This document shows positions 1 through 11,482 of a stretch of 30,091 nt of DNA, in pieces (the stretch's first letter is position 1; every line of letters starts with the position of its first letter). Origin of the DNA: Pelargonium cotyledonis (lineage: Eukaryota; Streptophyta; Magnoliopsida; Geraniales; Geraniaceae). The notes beneath the pieces were generated by a model that did not search any database, was not told where the DNA came from, and saw nothing but the letters and a program-made list of their open reading frames with translations. The stretch spans positions 1 to 30,091 of the forward strand of contig JAYMTA010000385.1 of the NCBI GenBank assembly GCA_036897625.1. The letters run 5' to 3'. The position numbers and the translations under genes were made by a program.

Positions 1-1
1 A

Positions 2-79
2 AATGGAATGAGGCTAGAAGATCTCAACATGGATGAGACCTTTGGCTTTACTGTGCAAAGGAAGGAAAATCTTGTCTAG
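2..79 (+). CDS. Cytochrome P450, C-terminal end only (CYP71-clan type)
   Basis: An open frame enters from the left edge and stops with TAG at 77-79, giving 25 residues that read NGMRLEDLNMDETFGFTVQR followed by KENLV. The pattern LNM-x-E-x-FG-x-x-x-x-RK is the usual last stretch of plant A-type (CYP71 clan) P450s, just before the terminal substrate-recognition strand. The haem-binding cysteine and the rest of the enzyme lie outside the window, so the subfamily and substrate cannot be told. The end is a few residues shorter than in many relatives, which usually continue past this point with a hydrophobic or proline-containing tail. The call rests on one short motif, so a chance resemblance is possible. 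Confidence 0.65.
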   Translation, partial: NGMRLEDLNMDETFGFTVQRKENLV

Positions 80-512
80 ATTCCCCATCATTACTCTCCT
101 TCATATGTTAGTGTTAAATGAGACGGAACGGAGAAAAGCACGAGTGTTTGTTGGGCGGAAATTTTCAGTAGCTGAAAGAAGTTGGATGCAGCTAGGATGC
201 AATAATTTGCAAGTTTCTATAATAAAAAAGCTCCAGGTTTCATTGAACTTGCATATGTTTGTATTTCCAAATGTATAGTCGTCACATGTTGTTGTATTTG
301 TTCGTTAGCCATGAATACCAGCTCCATATAACAACCAACCAAACAAAATTACAAAATTACCACATCGTATTATTTGTGCCATGACCTGTCATCAAAGTTC
401 TTGGGCCGGGTCATATCAAGAAATACATGCATTTTAATCCGGTCTGGCCCAAAATCAATCAATCGCTGTCCTATAAATATCTTCGAATCTTCATTTTTGA
501 AAATACGAACAG
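80..512. other. Intergenic: P450 3' flank and SPO11-1 5' flank
   Basis: No gene is seen here. The first part should hold the 3' untranslated region of the P450. The stretch before 513 contains a TATA-like CTATAAATATC at about 470-480, roughly 40 bases before the SPO11-1 start codon, which would fit a short leader. Short open frames here have no recognisable product. Confidence 0.5.
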
Positions 513-3500
513 ATGATGGAAATGGCGGGAACTCGTCCGAGCACCACACCCAGCGACTTGTTAGCGAAGATCAGAGGTCTCAGAAATTCTAACCTTTCCA
601 TTTAAATTCATCGTTCACATTTTCACTGATCTTTTACCTTTTTCATTTGTAGAGTTTACTCGATCTACGGTTGAAGAACTCAGCAGAGGACGATCTCCGG
701 CGATCTTAATCGATCGGTTCCGAAACTACTGCTCCAATCCCAAAGGAAATTGGTTAAATTCCTCAAAACATTACTATGATCTTTCCAAATTCTTAGTTGG
801 AAACAATATTATCTGATTGTAGTAATTCACGTTTTGGGTTTATGTCTTAGTTTGAGAAATTCGTTTCAATTGTGTCTAGATTATCGTATCCTTGGAGCCA
901 GATATACTCGAAACTGTGGGGTTCTGTACTGTGCTTGTGATTATGTCCCAAAATTTGGAGAATTAATCGATTGGTATAGAATTTTGAGATAAGTTTTAGT
1001 TCCTATTATTTGTGCAATTAATTGAGTAATTGGAATCATACTTTGTTGAGTTTGAGTCTGAATTTGTTTGTAGAATTTGTTGTTGCATGGTTTGAGGTGA
1101 AATGGATGGTGTCGTGGATAATTGCCTAATTGGAACTTTTGGAACGTTGGTGTGTTGCTGATGTGTTTAGCCTTACCATTTTTGCAAAGAACATCACTAT
1201 TCTAAAGCTTTTGGTGTTCATATATGGAAATTAGTGTCATCATGTACAGTTAATCTGAGCCAGAAATCAGAATTTAGGAGAGTAATTTGTGTACAGAAGA
1301 AATTATTTTTAGTACGTGAGATCATATGAACTAAGTTACCGTTGCATTGTTTCTTTTTGGCAGTTGTTGCAGCTCTGACAGGTCCAAAGGGAAGGAGATT
1401 ATCACCCTTAAAAAAGAATGCCATGTGCATAGATTGGGTGGGTTATATTATGATATTTATAATTATTTTGTACACCTTGCACTACCAAAGTCTTAGAGAG
1501 GATATTTTTTCATATCATGAATTCATTGAGTACATCTATACATGTTCAGTGGCTTTCTTTTGAAAAAATGGTCAGGAAACAGTTAAACATTGAAACCTGT
1601 CTCCTCATTTTCTTCTAGATGTCTTGCTGAGGGTACTCTTGATTGTTCAGCAACTTCTGCAAGAAAACAAACACGGGTCCAAGAGAGATATATATTACAT
1701 GAATCCATCTGTATTCAAAGGTATTCTTAATTCACTCCAGTCTTAATGTTTATGGTATATATAGTGCATTGTTTTTGAAGATACATTTCCTATACCAATT
1801 TGTCTTCTATTAAGCTGTCACTGTTCTCACTTTCTCCTTTTTATATGATTGTCTTACACTACAGAACAGTCAGTGGTTGACCGGGCAATCAATGATATTT
1901 GTATCCTTCTGCAATGCAGTCGCCACAACCTAAATGTTGTAAGTACTTTATCATAATATTCTCATCTTCCCTTCTCCTTTTGCTTCCTTTTTATTTGGTC
2001 AATAAGTGGAGCTGAATAGAGTCTGGCATGTGTAAAGTATACGGCATGAAACATGGCTTTCTAAACAATACTTGGACAAAATGGACTAGCCTAATGAAGT
2101 GTGGATTGTATTTTGTGGACTGATTCATATTCTTTCTTGATTCTTTTATTTAAGATAGGGGCACGTCCATGCTTTTCAATTTTATGGTGCTCGTATGCAA
2201 GAAGCTAGTCTCTTCAGTGACATAAAACTATACATGCTTGAATTATATTGCTCAAACATTCTGACATAGACTTTATGCCAATCATGCATAACATGATTAT
2301 ATGAGTATACCACAGACTGGCTTGGATATATCATCATTTTTGCTATAAAATCATCAACTTGCTTTAATTTGAAAATATGTACGCTTTCTTTTTGGGCCAT
2401 AACTTGAATAATTGAGGTCATGTGTTTCAGAGAGTTCCAATTGTAGTAGTCTAACATATATTGGATACTTCTGTAGGTTGTTTTATAAAGTAGAGGTTCA
2501 TATGCATGATTTTTTTTTTTAGATTCTCACTATACGTGTCTCCTGTGGCAGGTCTCTGTTGCAAATGGGTGGGTACTGCTTTAAATCATGTCAGTTCTTG
2601 GAAGATAAGAAAATAATTCAACTCACTGTAGATTACTTTAGCTTTTGAATGATGGATCTCTGTATCTTACACACATGATCTATTTTTGTTTTGGATTAGT
2701 GGGTACATCTTCTCTATGACAATGACAGTGTTACTACATGCCAGTATGCCACCATTGCCATTTTTCAGAAAGTTGACCTTTACATGCCAGCACGTCAAGT
2801 TTTGGCATGTTTGGATTCTATGGAGGCTGCATATTTTTCGTTTCTCAGTAAAGCTTGCTATATGTCTCGTTGATGATTCTACGCTGATCTAGGGTTTCCG
2901 AGTTCTAATTATTTTTCTACATCTATTTGTTTAACTAGTCAACAACCAAAGACCAACCAATGAAGTAAGAAACTAAATAAGCTTGATCATTGTTTGGTTT
3001 GCCAATGAGCAATCTTTTCAATGAAGTATATGCTATTCAGATATCAGGTTTGGTCAACAAAATGTCTTAAAAGGACTGAATGTAGTCAAGAACTGGTAAA
3101 AGGTTTTTACTAAAAGGGTTATGGGTGGCTGTGTCAAGTCTAATTGATATATCTAGTTATCTACCTTGTTATGATGTTCCCTATTAGTTCTGAATTGGCC
3201 TGTATTAGCTTTTCCATTGAAGCTACAAATCGCTGTTAGATTCTCATATTGATTTTGATATATTTATTTTCTGCTGTAGGTTGGTGATGGGCTGGTTAAG
3301 ATTCCAAGAAGCTGGAAGGAAATACGATTGCATAAATAATCTAAACAGTGTACGTATGGAAGAATGTATTCATGAATAAATGACACATCAGTATCTAAAT
3401 TATAATTGTACACCTGCTTCACTTGCAGGCTCACCCTGTTCCGGTGCATGTTGAAGAGGTAGATGGTATCCAAAATAATAGGAACGCATTAAATGGGTAA

Positions 3501-5099
3501 TATGAGGAACCTTGCATTAGTATGTGGAATCTAAAATCATCCATGAACGGCATGAAGTAACTTGTACACACATATACCAGGCCTGTTTCCCTAATTGCTT
3601 TAGCTCTCAGGAACGTCGCATTAGTATGTTTGACTAGAGATCAAGTGTTCAAACCTTTATGAAGAAATGTTGTGTGCGTTTTCCTTGGTTTGCTAATCTC
3701 TCTGCTGATATGTGGCCTTGCATGTGAAGACGAGCAGTATATAACCAAGTAATTACTGTTGGCTTATTTCTGGAAAGAAAGGGTTGCGTAAAATTATAGT
3801 CCTAAGTTGTTGCTTCACTAAACCTGCAAAAAAGTACTGAACATGCTCCATGATAATGTGAGGTTTCCCTTGATTCTTGCATGTAGATATTGTAAGTGTT
3901 GCCCAGTATATACTTGTCGTGGAGAAAGAATCAGGTAAAATTATGTCTGCAGCACTTGTGGATTAGCAAAGATTTAAATGTGTTATCTAATTTTATTAAA
4001 GTTGATTGTTGTTGATCAAACCTTTTTTTATGACATTTTGAATGCAGTGTTTCAGCGATTAGCAAATGACAAGTTTTGTAGAACAAACCGATGCATTGTC
4101 ATCACAGTAAGTATAAATTACTTCAACTTCTGCAAGCTAAAATCAGTTGTAACTTGTAAGTATTCATTTTTCACAGGGAAAAGGTTATCCAGATATCCCT
4201 ACAAGAAGGTATAAAATCCCTCATCATTCAATTTTTCTTGGTATTTGATCTCTTTTTACTAATTTGTATGACTATATCAGGTTTTTGCGCCTTCTCATTG
4301 AGAAATTGCATTTGCCTGCATATTGCTTGGTAGATTGTGATCCATACGGCTTTGACATTCTGACTACCTACCGATTTGGCTCTATGGTAATCCTTCTTGA
4401 GTTTACCATCTAAATCTAACAAAAGCGGGAACTAAAATTCAATTAATAAGGCTGCTATTGTTTGTGAACCTTGAGAAGTATGGGATATTGGTTTAGAAGG
4501 CTTTTTAGCTGTTAATCGGGTGAGTTATAGTATCCAACTTGGTTTGATTTGTCCTCATATGTTTTTGCAAGCAAATGGCATACGATGCCAAATTCCTACG
4601 TGTCCCAGAGATACGCTGGCTTGGAGTGTTTCCTTCAGATTCCGATAAGTTTGATCTTCCACAACAGTGTCTCCTTCCTTTGACAGCAGCAGGTTTAGCA
4701 TATCTGTTATGGTCCCGTGTTTTCCCAAATAAGCCATGCTTTGTTTGTTGACTTCATTTTTTCTGAGGATTCGAACCATGACTTGTCAGATAAGAAGAAA
4801 ACTGAAGCCATGTTACTAAGATGCTATCTTCAGCGAGAAGAGCTGGAGTGGAGGTAGAACTTTTTCATTGTCTGATATTGTATTTGTAGCAATGCGATAG
4901 TGTTGTAATTTTCTCCACTGAAGCTGAAATTAGTTTTCATATATAATGACAACATGTGCTTTTCCTTTGAAGGCTGGAACTAGAGTTGATGCTACAGAGA
5001 GGAGTGAAATTTGAGATCGAAGCATTGTCCGTGCACTCTTTATCGTATTTATCAAAGGCGTACATACCATCTAAAATCCAAGGTGGAGTATACATTTGA
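513..5099 (+). CDS. SPO11-1: Meiotic recombination protein SPO11-1 (topoisomerase VI A-like)
   Basis: SPO11-1 makes the DNA double-strand breaks that start meiotic recombination; it acts in meiocyte nuclei as the A subunit of a topoisomerase VI-like complex. I place 15 exons: 513-576, 653-752, 1373-1437, 1619-1720, 1865-1938, 2552-2568, 3280-3349, 3429-3465, 3887-3934, 4048-4106, 4177-4208, 4281-4386, 4572-4692, 4790-4853, 4973-5099. All joins use GT-AG and keep frame, giving 361 residues, about the same as the Arabidopsis protein as I recall it. The winged-helix motif SKRDIYYMNPS puts the expected catalytic tyrosine at Y103. The Toprim parts are VVEKES (Glu189) and LVDCDPYGFDILTTYRFGSM (Asp241, Asp243). 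The C-terminus ends SKAYIPSKIQGG and four more residues. The start could be the first or second of two adjacent ATGs or a third at 522. No broken exon is seen, so it looks functional. Confidence 0.96.
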
Positions 5100-5745
5100 G
5101 ACCTTCAATGTTTCCACAGACACACACGAGTTTATGCGCGGGCTGAACCTGATCATGGTATTTGAACAAAACTCAAAGAGATGAGTGCACTTTTTCTATA
5201 TCCTCTCCACATTGCATGCACATTTTTCAAGCTTTGATGTATTTTCATTATCCAGATTTGTTGTGTGTGTGTATATTGAGAGGTTGTTTGAAATGAAATC
5301 CAGATGAGCAACTTCATTGTCACGGCTGTTCTGAGACTGTATGTTCTGAATCTGACCTGCCAATATTACCATGTTTTTATCTTCTATTGCATTTCTTTGC
5401 TTGGGAGAGTACTTTTTGAAGCTGGAAGCTTATGTTGTTGTATTTTATTTTCCTTCCATTTTTTCATTAGAATTATTATAATATGGCATGACAATTAACA
5501 CATACAATCAATGGAACAGTCTTCAATATTTAAATTACAATGAATGTTTGCTAGAATGCAAAGAGACAATCGGTTAATGAAAAGCCATATTTCAATAACT
5601 TATTGGATGGTTTTCTAGAAAATGAGAGAAATCAACACTTTAAAAGAAGAACAAGAATACATACCCACAAAAGAGTCAAGAAGAATAACAAATTCTAATC
5701 TTCATTTTGTTAACAAGACATCACTGATCAGTTACACCCTCTTCT
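5100..5745. other. Intergenic: SPO11-1 3' flank
   Basis: Probably the 3' untranslated region of SPO11-1 followed by spacer. It is AT-rich with short TG runs near 5262-5273. I see no gene, repeat or obvious RNA. Confidence 0.5.
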
Positions 5746-7131
5746 ATGGCAGAAACAGAAAAGCATGGGGTAGAGCTCAAGATTTTGGTTGACAAGGAGA
5801 AAAGCAAGGTTCTTCTTGCGGAGGCTGATGGTCATTTTGTTAACAGCCTCTCTAGTTTCTTGACACTTCCTTTGGGGACTATTGTTAAGCTCACCGGCAA
5901 CAAGGCGCAGTCAGAGTTAGTATCAGTAGGATATATGCTTCAGCAATCTCTACGCAAGTGTAAAGAAACTAAACACCGAACATTTCTCGGACAAGGCATG
6001 TAAAGATATGCTTGTGAATCCTAGGTAGGTGTTTACTGGAACAAGAGTTTCGGGAACTCAAGATCAATATAGGTGACACTGAGCCTACTAAATACTTTTA
6101 TTGCCCACATTGCTACTTGAGGATTTTTTTAAATGGTTCTGTTTGCAGATACATTGCCATGAGGAAGACATCAATACATGCTTCAAGTTCTTTCTCAGGA
6201 GTAAGAAGAGATGATGTGTTTGTTAATAAAGCTTCAAAGTTTATCATCACTGACGATCTTCAAGTAATGCCTCTGATTCCCGGGACAGCCATTGCACTTC
6301 TCAGCAAACTTGGCATCCAAGACATGAATGTGGTGGAGGAAAGGACTGAGAGACTTGGTCTCAATCAGGTAACATTCATATCCAATCAAGAATCAAATTT
6401 TAAAGTTTCGTAAACATATTCTCTTTAAACTTTTAGTGTCTGAAACTCAATCATGCCAATGAGTTTCTGGATGCAGATTCATTTATTTCGTGTCTTCGCT
6501 GAGTGTTCATTTGCTGTCACATTGTTTTGTTAACTATTCCAATTGTGGAAATGTTGCATATATATATTAGATGGACAGTCATTTCTTCGAAGCATCGATG
6601 GTCTGTACAATACTGCATTTGCTATGGACTCTAAATACTTCATCTCGGAAATTAAATGAGAAGAACATTCTGATCCGACCAAAGTCCTCTCTGTATTTTA
6701 AACTCAAGTATCAGCTATTTCCTCCTTCAGGCAGTTCTGTGATGGAAGGAGTCATGTTGGCAGTTACAAATCCAATGTTGAGAAAATGTGATCTCTTTAC
6801 TGGAACTACTGACATGAAAGGATTTGTGAGATAACAATCTTTGTTCATTGTTGAGGACAATTTGGGTGTGACACCATTTTCAACCGCGTCCGCCATTTCC
6901 ATCGTGAACTGAAACAAATGTTCACTTAGCGACTTGGAGGAGAAGACAATCTGCCTTGGCATAGCTGAGGTATAGTATTTTTAGAAGTATTTGTATCTAC
7001 TTTGTTAGACTAATTAACAATGGTTTATTTTGCAGGTTGCAAGTATTTTAAAAGCTTCTTTCAGTTCAACATCTGCTTTAACAAATGGACTTTTTCACAA
7101 AGTCATCAACTTGAAGATGATCAAGAAGTAG
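5746..7131 (+). pseudogene. DUF674 family gene, decayed
   Basis: DUF674 proteins are plant proteins of unknown function made of two similar halves. Homology starts at ATG 5746 (VELKILVDKEKSKVLLAEAD, then SFLTLPLGTIVKL), but the match changes frame again and again. Frame 1 holds to about 5940. Frame 2 gives NLYASVKKLNTEHFSDKACK and NPR up to a TAG at 6026. Frame 1 gives VYWNK at 6031. Frame 3 gives RELKINIGDTEPTKYFYC from 6051 and runs to KFIITDDLQVMPLIPGTA and GLNQ, with a donor after 6368. The second half restarts near 6573 (SIDGLYNTAFAMDSKYFISE, frame 3), shifts to frame 1 (PKSSLYFKLKYQL), and meets stops at 6832 and 6910. A last exon at 7036-7131 (VASILKASFSSTSALTNGLF) ends the family pattern properly. 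The start of the second half, about 60-80 residues, is missing. Several independent breaks make a sequencing error unlikely. Confidence 0.88.
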
Positions 7132-7762
7132 AGTGAAATAATGCAATCTATTGTTGATCAACACTCTATGTTTACCTAATTAAGCAGCTAATAACTTTCG
7201 TTTAAAGCTCTTCATCTGCCAAATTAAAGGGTTAAATAGTTGTCTTTCCTGGGCTAACATTTTTTTTAGCCCTTAATTAGAGTTTAACATGATTTAATCT
7301 CTAATACTGCTATATTTTTTTCCAGTTAAACCTGTGTTATCATTTGTAGCCAGTTTTGGTGTGCCACCATTAGCTTAAGGTGCCGCGTCTGTTATATACA
7401 GGTAATTTTTTTAAGGATAGTATGATAATAGCTGTATAATTTTAATTTAAAAGATTTAATTGATTTTTCTAACTAAAATCTAGCTAGGGCAATCAATATT
7501 ACGAATTCAACATAAATAGTAATATATAGATAGTCAACCCAATATGAAATAAATGGTAATAACATTAATGTGATATTTTTTAAAGAAATATTTATTACAT
7601 ATATTATCATCATTACGCGGGCATGATCAAATTTTTGTAATTCAAATATGGTAAAATTAATGTTTGATATATATTTTCATGGCTGTATTGACTTATTATT
7701 TATTTATTTTAAAAACCATCTGGCTTTAATTTCATTAATCTTGTGGATTTGGAAACTTGTAA
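7132..7762. other. Intergenic, very AT-rich
   Basis: Spacer between the DUF674 remnant and the first HIPP gene. It is very AT-rich with no recognisable coding sequence or terminal inverted repeats. The right part should carry the promoter of the HIPP gene. Confidence 0.5.
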
Positions 7763-7770
7763 TATATAAA
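7763..7770 (+). promoter_or_regulatory. TATA box of first HIPP gene
   Basis: TATATAAA lies 79 bases before the start codon at 7842. The second HIPP gene has a TATA box 74 bases before its own start, so the core promoter layout is shared by the pair. Confidence 0.6.
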
Positions 7771-7841
7771 GGACCCAATATTAATAATTTTAACGAAACC
7801 ATAATTCACAAGTCTCTCAGCAAAAGCTTTTATCAGTGGCG

Positions 7842-9349
7842 ATGGCTCTTCAAGCTCATGTTGCAGAGATGGTTAATGATCTTTACTTAATGTCCCTATT
7901 ATTATTATTTAATTATGTTTATTAGAAATAATTACCATTGTTTTCACTACTTAAATATTTTATTTTTCTTCCTAGAAATGTCGTTTGTGGATTCATAATC
8001 TTAATTGTGAAGGCTGTTGTAGTAGGGTGCAATTTATGCTGCTAAGTATTCAAGGTACATTTCAATGTCTCATGTTTAATTCGTTTTAAACTTTTTGTAA
8101 ATAATTAACGGCCGTCGGAAATACGAAATTTTCTTATAGTGGAAGGTGTTTTCTGCGTTTCCTCGATTTATATGATAAATTAACAATTTTTTTCTTCCAT
8201 ATCATGTATCGGCTCAAAATCATGTCAATAAAGTCATTTTCATAATTAGCAAACTAATAAAATAAAATAAAATAATGCTACAATATTTGTAGATGAAAAA
8301 GATTCAAAAGTAAGGTTTCTTCACAAACTATAGATTGATATAGCTTTTATAACTAAAAGGGAAAAAATATATAATTTTTTCATGTATTTGGTGTTATTAA
8401 TGAAAATGTTTAGGGTACATAATGAAAAGGTTTTCAAAATTGTAATGAATTCATTAGATACATTTTGTATATTAATTGTTAGTTAAAAATCATTCAAAAA
8501 ATAGTTTTTTTGTTATTTTTTTTATTTTTTTTTGTTTTAAGATCTTATGTATTATAATAAATTTTTATTAATTTTAGTATATATTATTCACTAACAATCA
8601 TAAATATATTTTTCTTTTCCTTATATCATACATAAATTAGAACATTGAAACTCCTCCATTTAATTGCTAATGTGAGCATCATCATTAATTATACTTTATG
8701 CATGAACAAATACTTGTAAATATATAGCATACTGAATACATGCATGAATCATTCTCCCGACAAAAATGAATAGTTTATGCAATATTTTTATGAACATAAT
8801 TAGTTTGATTAGATATAAACAAACTCATTGGGCGTATGTATAATTTTGCATTTGAAAATATCATTTTTATTATAAACAAACTAGCTGACTATGAACCTTC
8901 CTCGTCCGGTTCCTTTTCGTTCGAGCAATGATGTTTTTATCCGACATTGTCGTTGGCTTAGTTTTTTATTTATTTTATCTTTCACTCTTTTTTTTGTTCT
9001 TGTACTTCTATTTGCCCTCTCGGGTTCTTTGTAAAAGATATAGTTTGCTGATGAAAAAATAATTGCAGGGGTGTATTCAGTCACATTTAATTTGGAAAAT
9101 AATACGGCGGAGGGTCAAGGTCGAGTGAACCCATATGCCCTAGTGAATTCCCTAACGATTGGCGGTGAACATGCTAGAGTTTTGTCCATAAATTTTGTTG
9201 GAGAGCTTCCCAAACCACAACCGGCCGCATTAGCAGCTCCTCCCCCACAACCACAAGCACAACCACCGCAAGCACCGGCACCGGCACAAGCACCGGCACC
9301 TTCTTGCTTTCCACAGGCCAGTCAGGATTCTAGTTGTTCCATTATGTGA
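7842..9349 (+). CDS. Heavy-metal-associated isoprenylated plant protein (HIPP), copy 1
   Basis: Three exons, 7842-7871, 7976-8054 and 9069-9349, give 129 residues. Exon 1 codes only MALQAHVAEM. The HMA (heavy-metal-associated) domain covers about residues 11-75: CRLWIHNLNCEGCCSRVQ carries the CxxC metal site, followed by SIQGVYSVTFNLENN and GRVNPYALVNSL. The tail is rich in Pro, Ala and Gln (PPPQPQAQPPQAPAPAQAPA) and ends SSCSIM, a CaaX box (CSIM) for prenylation, so the protein is expected at membranes. HIPPs bind metals or act as metallochaperone-like adaptors; the partner here is unknown. The metal motif has Leu where many relatives have Met before the first Cys (LxCxxC). Intron phases (0, then 1) match the neighbour at 12370. 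Intron 2 is about 1,014 bases, against 107 in the neighbour. Confidence 0.9.
8109..8141. mobile_element. Single CACTA-like element end inside HIPP copy 1 intron 2
   Basis: The end reads AAATTTTCTTATAGTG, the reverse complement of CACTATAAGAAAATTT, preceded by CGGCCGTCGG. This resembles the 3' end of the CACTA MITE at 11120-11482 (TTTTCTTGTAGTG). No matching left end is seen in the 55 bases between it and exon 2, so it would be a fragment. Confidence 0.4.
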
Positions 9350-9918
9350 TCCTTTTTAATTCACTCCAATTATATTTATCTTATCACCTAATACATACCT
9401 AGCTAGCTACCTAATACATACCTAGCTACCTTTCAATAACTTAAATATTTATCTTATAATTAAAGATCCCGTTTGCTTATAAAAAAAATATTTATCTTAT
9501 CACCTAATACGTACCTAGCTACCTATCAATAACTTAAAATTCTGCATGCCTAGCCTAGCTACTTTCATTGCTCAATTTGTCAATAGGTCAGGACTATTCC
9601 AAAAATTAACATATATATCACATACTTATTTGTCAATTTGATGCTAATACAAAACTTTATTTTCCAATATATTTAGAGTAATGGATCGCGTGTTTGTGTT
9701 TTTTAATCATGAATTGGTTTTAGTTTCTATTATGATTAATTTAGATATGGACAATCTTACTGTCACTTTTATACTCTTGTACAAATGTGTACAAATATTC
9801 AAAGTTAAATGGCTAATATACTTCTATACACCTAGTGTGGTTCGTGCAAATAAAATCGGAGGAGAGGGTTTTCTCAGTGCATTGATTATGATTTTGAGAC
9901 ATTTTATATTATTATATA
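9350..9918. other. Intergenic 3' of HIPP copy 1 with a local duplication
   Basis: AT-rich 3' flank. Apart from the duplicated block listed separately, I see no gene; the short open frame at 9681-9938 matches nothing I know and runs into the adjacent MITE. Confidence 0.5.
9372..9538 (+). repeat. Imperfect direct repeat (CCTAATACATACCTAGCTA)
   Basis: The block TATTTATCTTATCACCTAAT then ACATACCTAGCTA appears at about 9373-9412, is partly repeated at 9411-9449, and returns at about 9490-9538 (with ACGTACC), each time followed by a TCAATAACTTAAA stretch in the last two copies. It looks like a recent tandem or slipped duplication in non-coding DNA. Confidence 0.7.
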
Positions 9919-10160
9919 CTTTATCCGTCCCAAAATAAGTGTCTTGTTTGTTTTGCATTTTTGTCCTAAAATGAGTGTCTTGTTTTCTTTTCTAGTAAAT
10001 TAGTTATGCATGAAATGTTAATAATATCCTTATAAAAAGTTAGTTAAGATCTTTCAACACATGATCATGACGATAGAATAGTAAACATGTCACACTAACT
10101 AATTTCTCCTTAATTTTTCTCAAAATAGAAAAGATGACACTTATTTTGGGACGGAGGAAG
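9919..10160. mobile_element. Stowaway-type MITE (Tc1/mariner), 242 bp
   Basis: The left end reads CTTTATCCGTCCCAAAATAA followed by GTGTC; the right end, reverse-complemented, reads CTTCCTCCGTCCCAAAATAA followed by GTGTC. The two agree at 23 of 25 bases. The element is flanked on both sides by TA (9917-9918 and 10161-10162), the expected target duplication. There is no coding capacity. The CTCC(G)TCCCAAAATAAGTG end is typical of plant Stowaway elements. Confidence 0.88.
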
Positions 10161-10162
10161 TA

Positions 10163-11119
10163 GTTTTTTTTAGTATCGATCGAGTTTTCATTCATAAAAA
10201 GGAGTGGTAACATCTAGAGATAAACACTTTGAATTTCTTTATAACGTCTCGAGTTTGAGCCTCCTCGTCTTCAGTATGAGTGTAGCTTAACTGATAGAAA
10301 AAAATATTGACACCCTGCTTTTTAAAATAAATATGACAAGCATGGACATGTACTTGAGATTACCCAAATTAAAATAACAAAATATTTTTAATTTGCTTAT
10401 ATGATTAATTCAACAGTCTTTCAATTCATTACAACAATGTCCTAATTGATCATATCCCTTTCTCCTCTATCAGCCGTCAACACCTTCGTTAATTTTCCGA
10501 CAATATTTTTTCATGTGAAATCATCATTAACAATAATTAAACAACTTATTATATCTCATGAAAATCATTTTAACTTTTAATGTTTAAGATGAAATAAGAA
10601 GAAAAGGTGCAAGTCTATCTCATAACATTGCTATCAAATCACATGATATTTTGTTCAATTTGGTTAGAGATTTTCTGATTGTTCAGTATTTGTATTTGAT
10701 TCGAACTAGTGAATGAATAAAATAGAACATTGATTGAACCAAGATAATTGGGAAAAGCTATACAAATAAATTGGAATTTATAACTGAGTTGAATCTTTTC
10801 CTCCATTAACCTCTGCTCTTAATTAGGTATTTTAGAACATAATAAAATTGTATTACATCAATTGTCATGAAATTAAAAACTAGTGTTAGTATCTAGATCA
10901 TAAAGGACACAATGGTGGAAGAGTTGGCCGGCCGACGAGATAGAGGAAAGGACTCACTGTGTTGTTACACGAAGGAAGTCACCTCAGACTGTTAACGATG
11001 ATTTCACCATAAAAAATGGGCTCATGTGGTTTCAAATGAGATTTCTATTGGAATTAGTGGGGACCTTTCAGGACAAGTACGAGATGTGTTCCACGCTCTT
11101 GGGGTACGTATTCATCTCG
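10163..11119. other. Intergenic between two MITEs
   Basis: AT-rich spacer. A stretch near 10244-10262 (CTCGAGTTTGAGCCTCC) resembles a pol III B box and could be a SINE remnant, but no convincing A box or tail is seen. No gene is recognised. Confidence 0.4.
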
Positions 11120-11482
11120 CACTACTAGAAAATAACTTATCAGAAACGGAATCAGCTACGGACCAAATTCCACGGAATCAGTAGGTCCGTCGCTGATCTG
11201 TGACGGAAACGACCAAAAAAAACATCAGTGACGGAAATTTTGTCACTAAACTGATCCAATTTCGTAACTAATTTTGTAATAATCCGTCTCAAAATCGGTC
11301 CATTTCCGTCTCTGATTCTGCCGCTGTTCAGTGACGGAATTCTGTCGCTGATCGGCTTGCGACTATGAAATCAGTGACGGATTGAAATCTGTCACTGATC
11401 CGTCGCTAATCCGTATCAGTGACGGAATTTGTCTGATCAGTGACGGAAAATTCCGTCCTTGATAAGCTATTTTCTTGTAGTG
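11120..11482. mobile_element. CACTA-type MITE, 363 bp
   Basis: The left end is CACTACTAGAAAATAACTTA followed by TCA; the right end, reverse-complemented, is CACTACAAGAAAATAGCTTA followed by TCA. They agree at 21 of 23 bases. The interior is crowded with copies, in both directions, of (T)CAGTGACGGAA, the kind of subterminal repeat that CACTA (En/Spm) transposases bind. No protein is encoded, so it depends on a transposase elsewhere. The 3-bp target duplication is not exact (flanks TCG and CTG), which suggests age. Confidence 0.88.

Noticed and set aside
513-7131. Idea that SPO11-1 and the DUF674 remnant form a functional unit
   Set aside because: They are adjacent on one strand, but there is no known link and the DUF674 copy is broken.
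10190-10320. Possible tRNA-derived SINE (B-box-like GAGTTTGAGCC)
   Set aside because: No convincing A box at the right spacing, no clear tail or target duplication; the match is too short.
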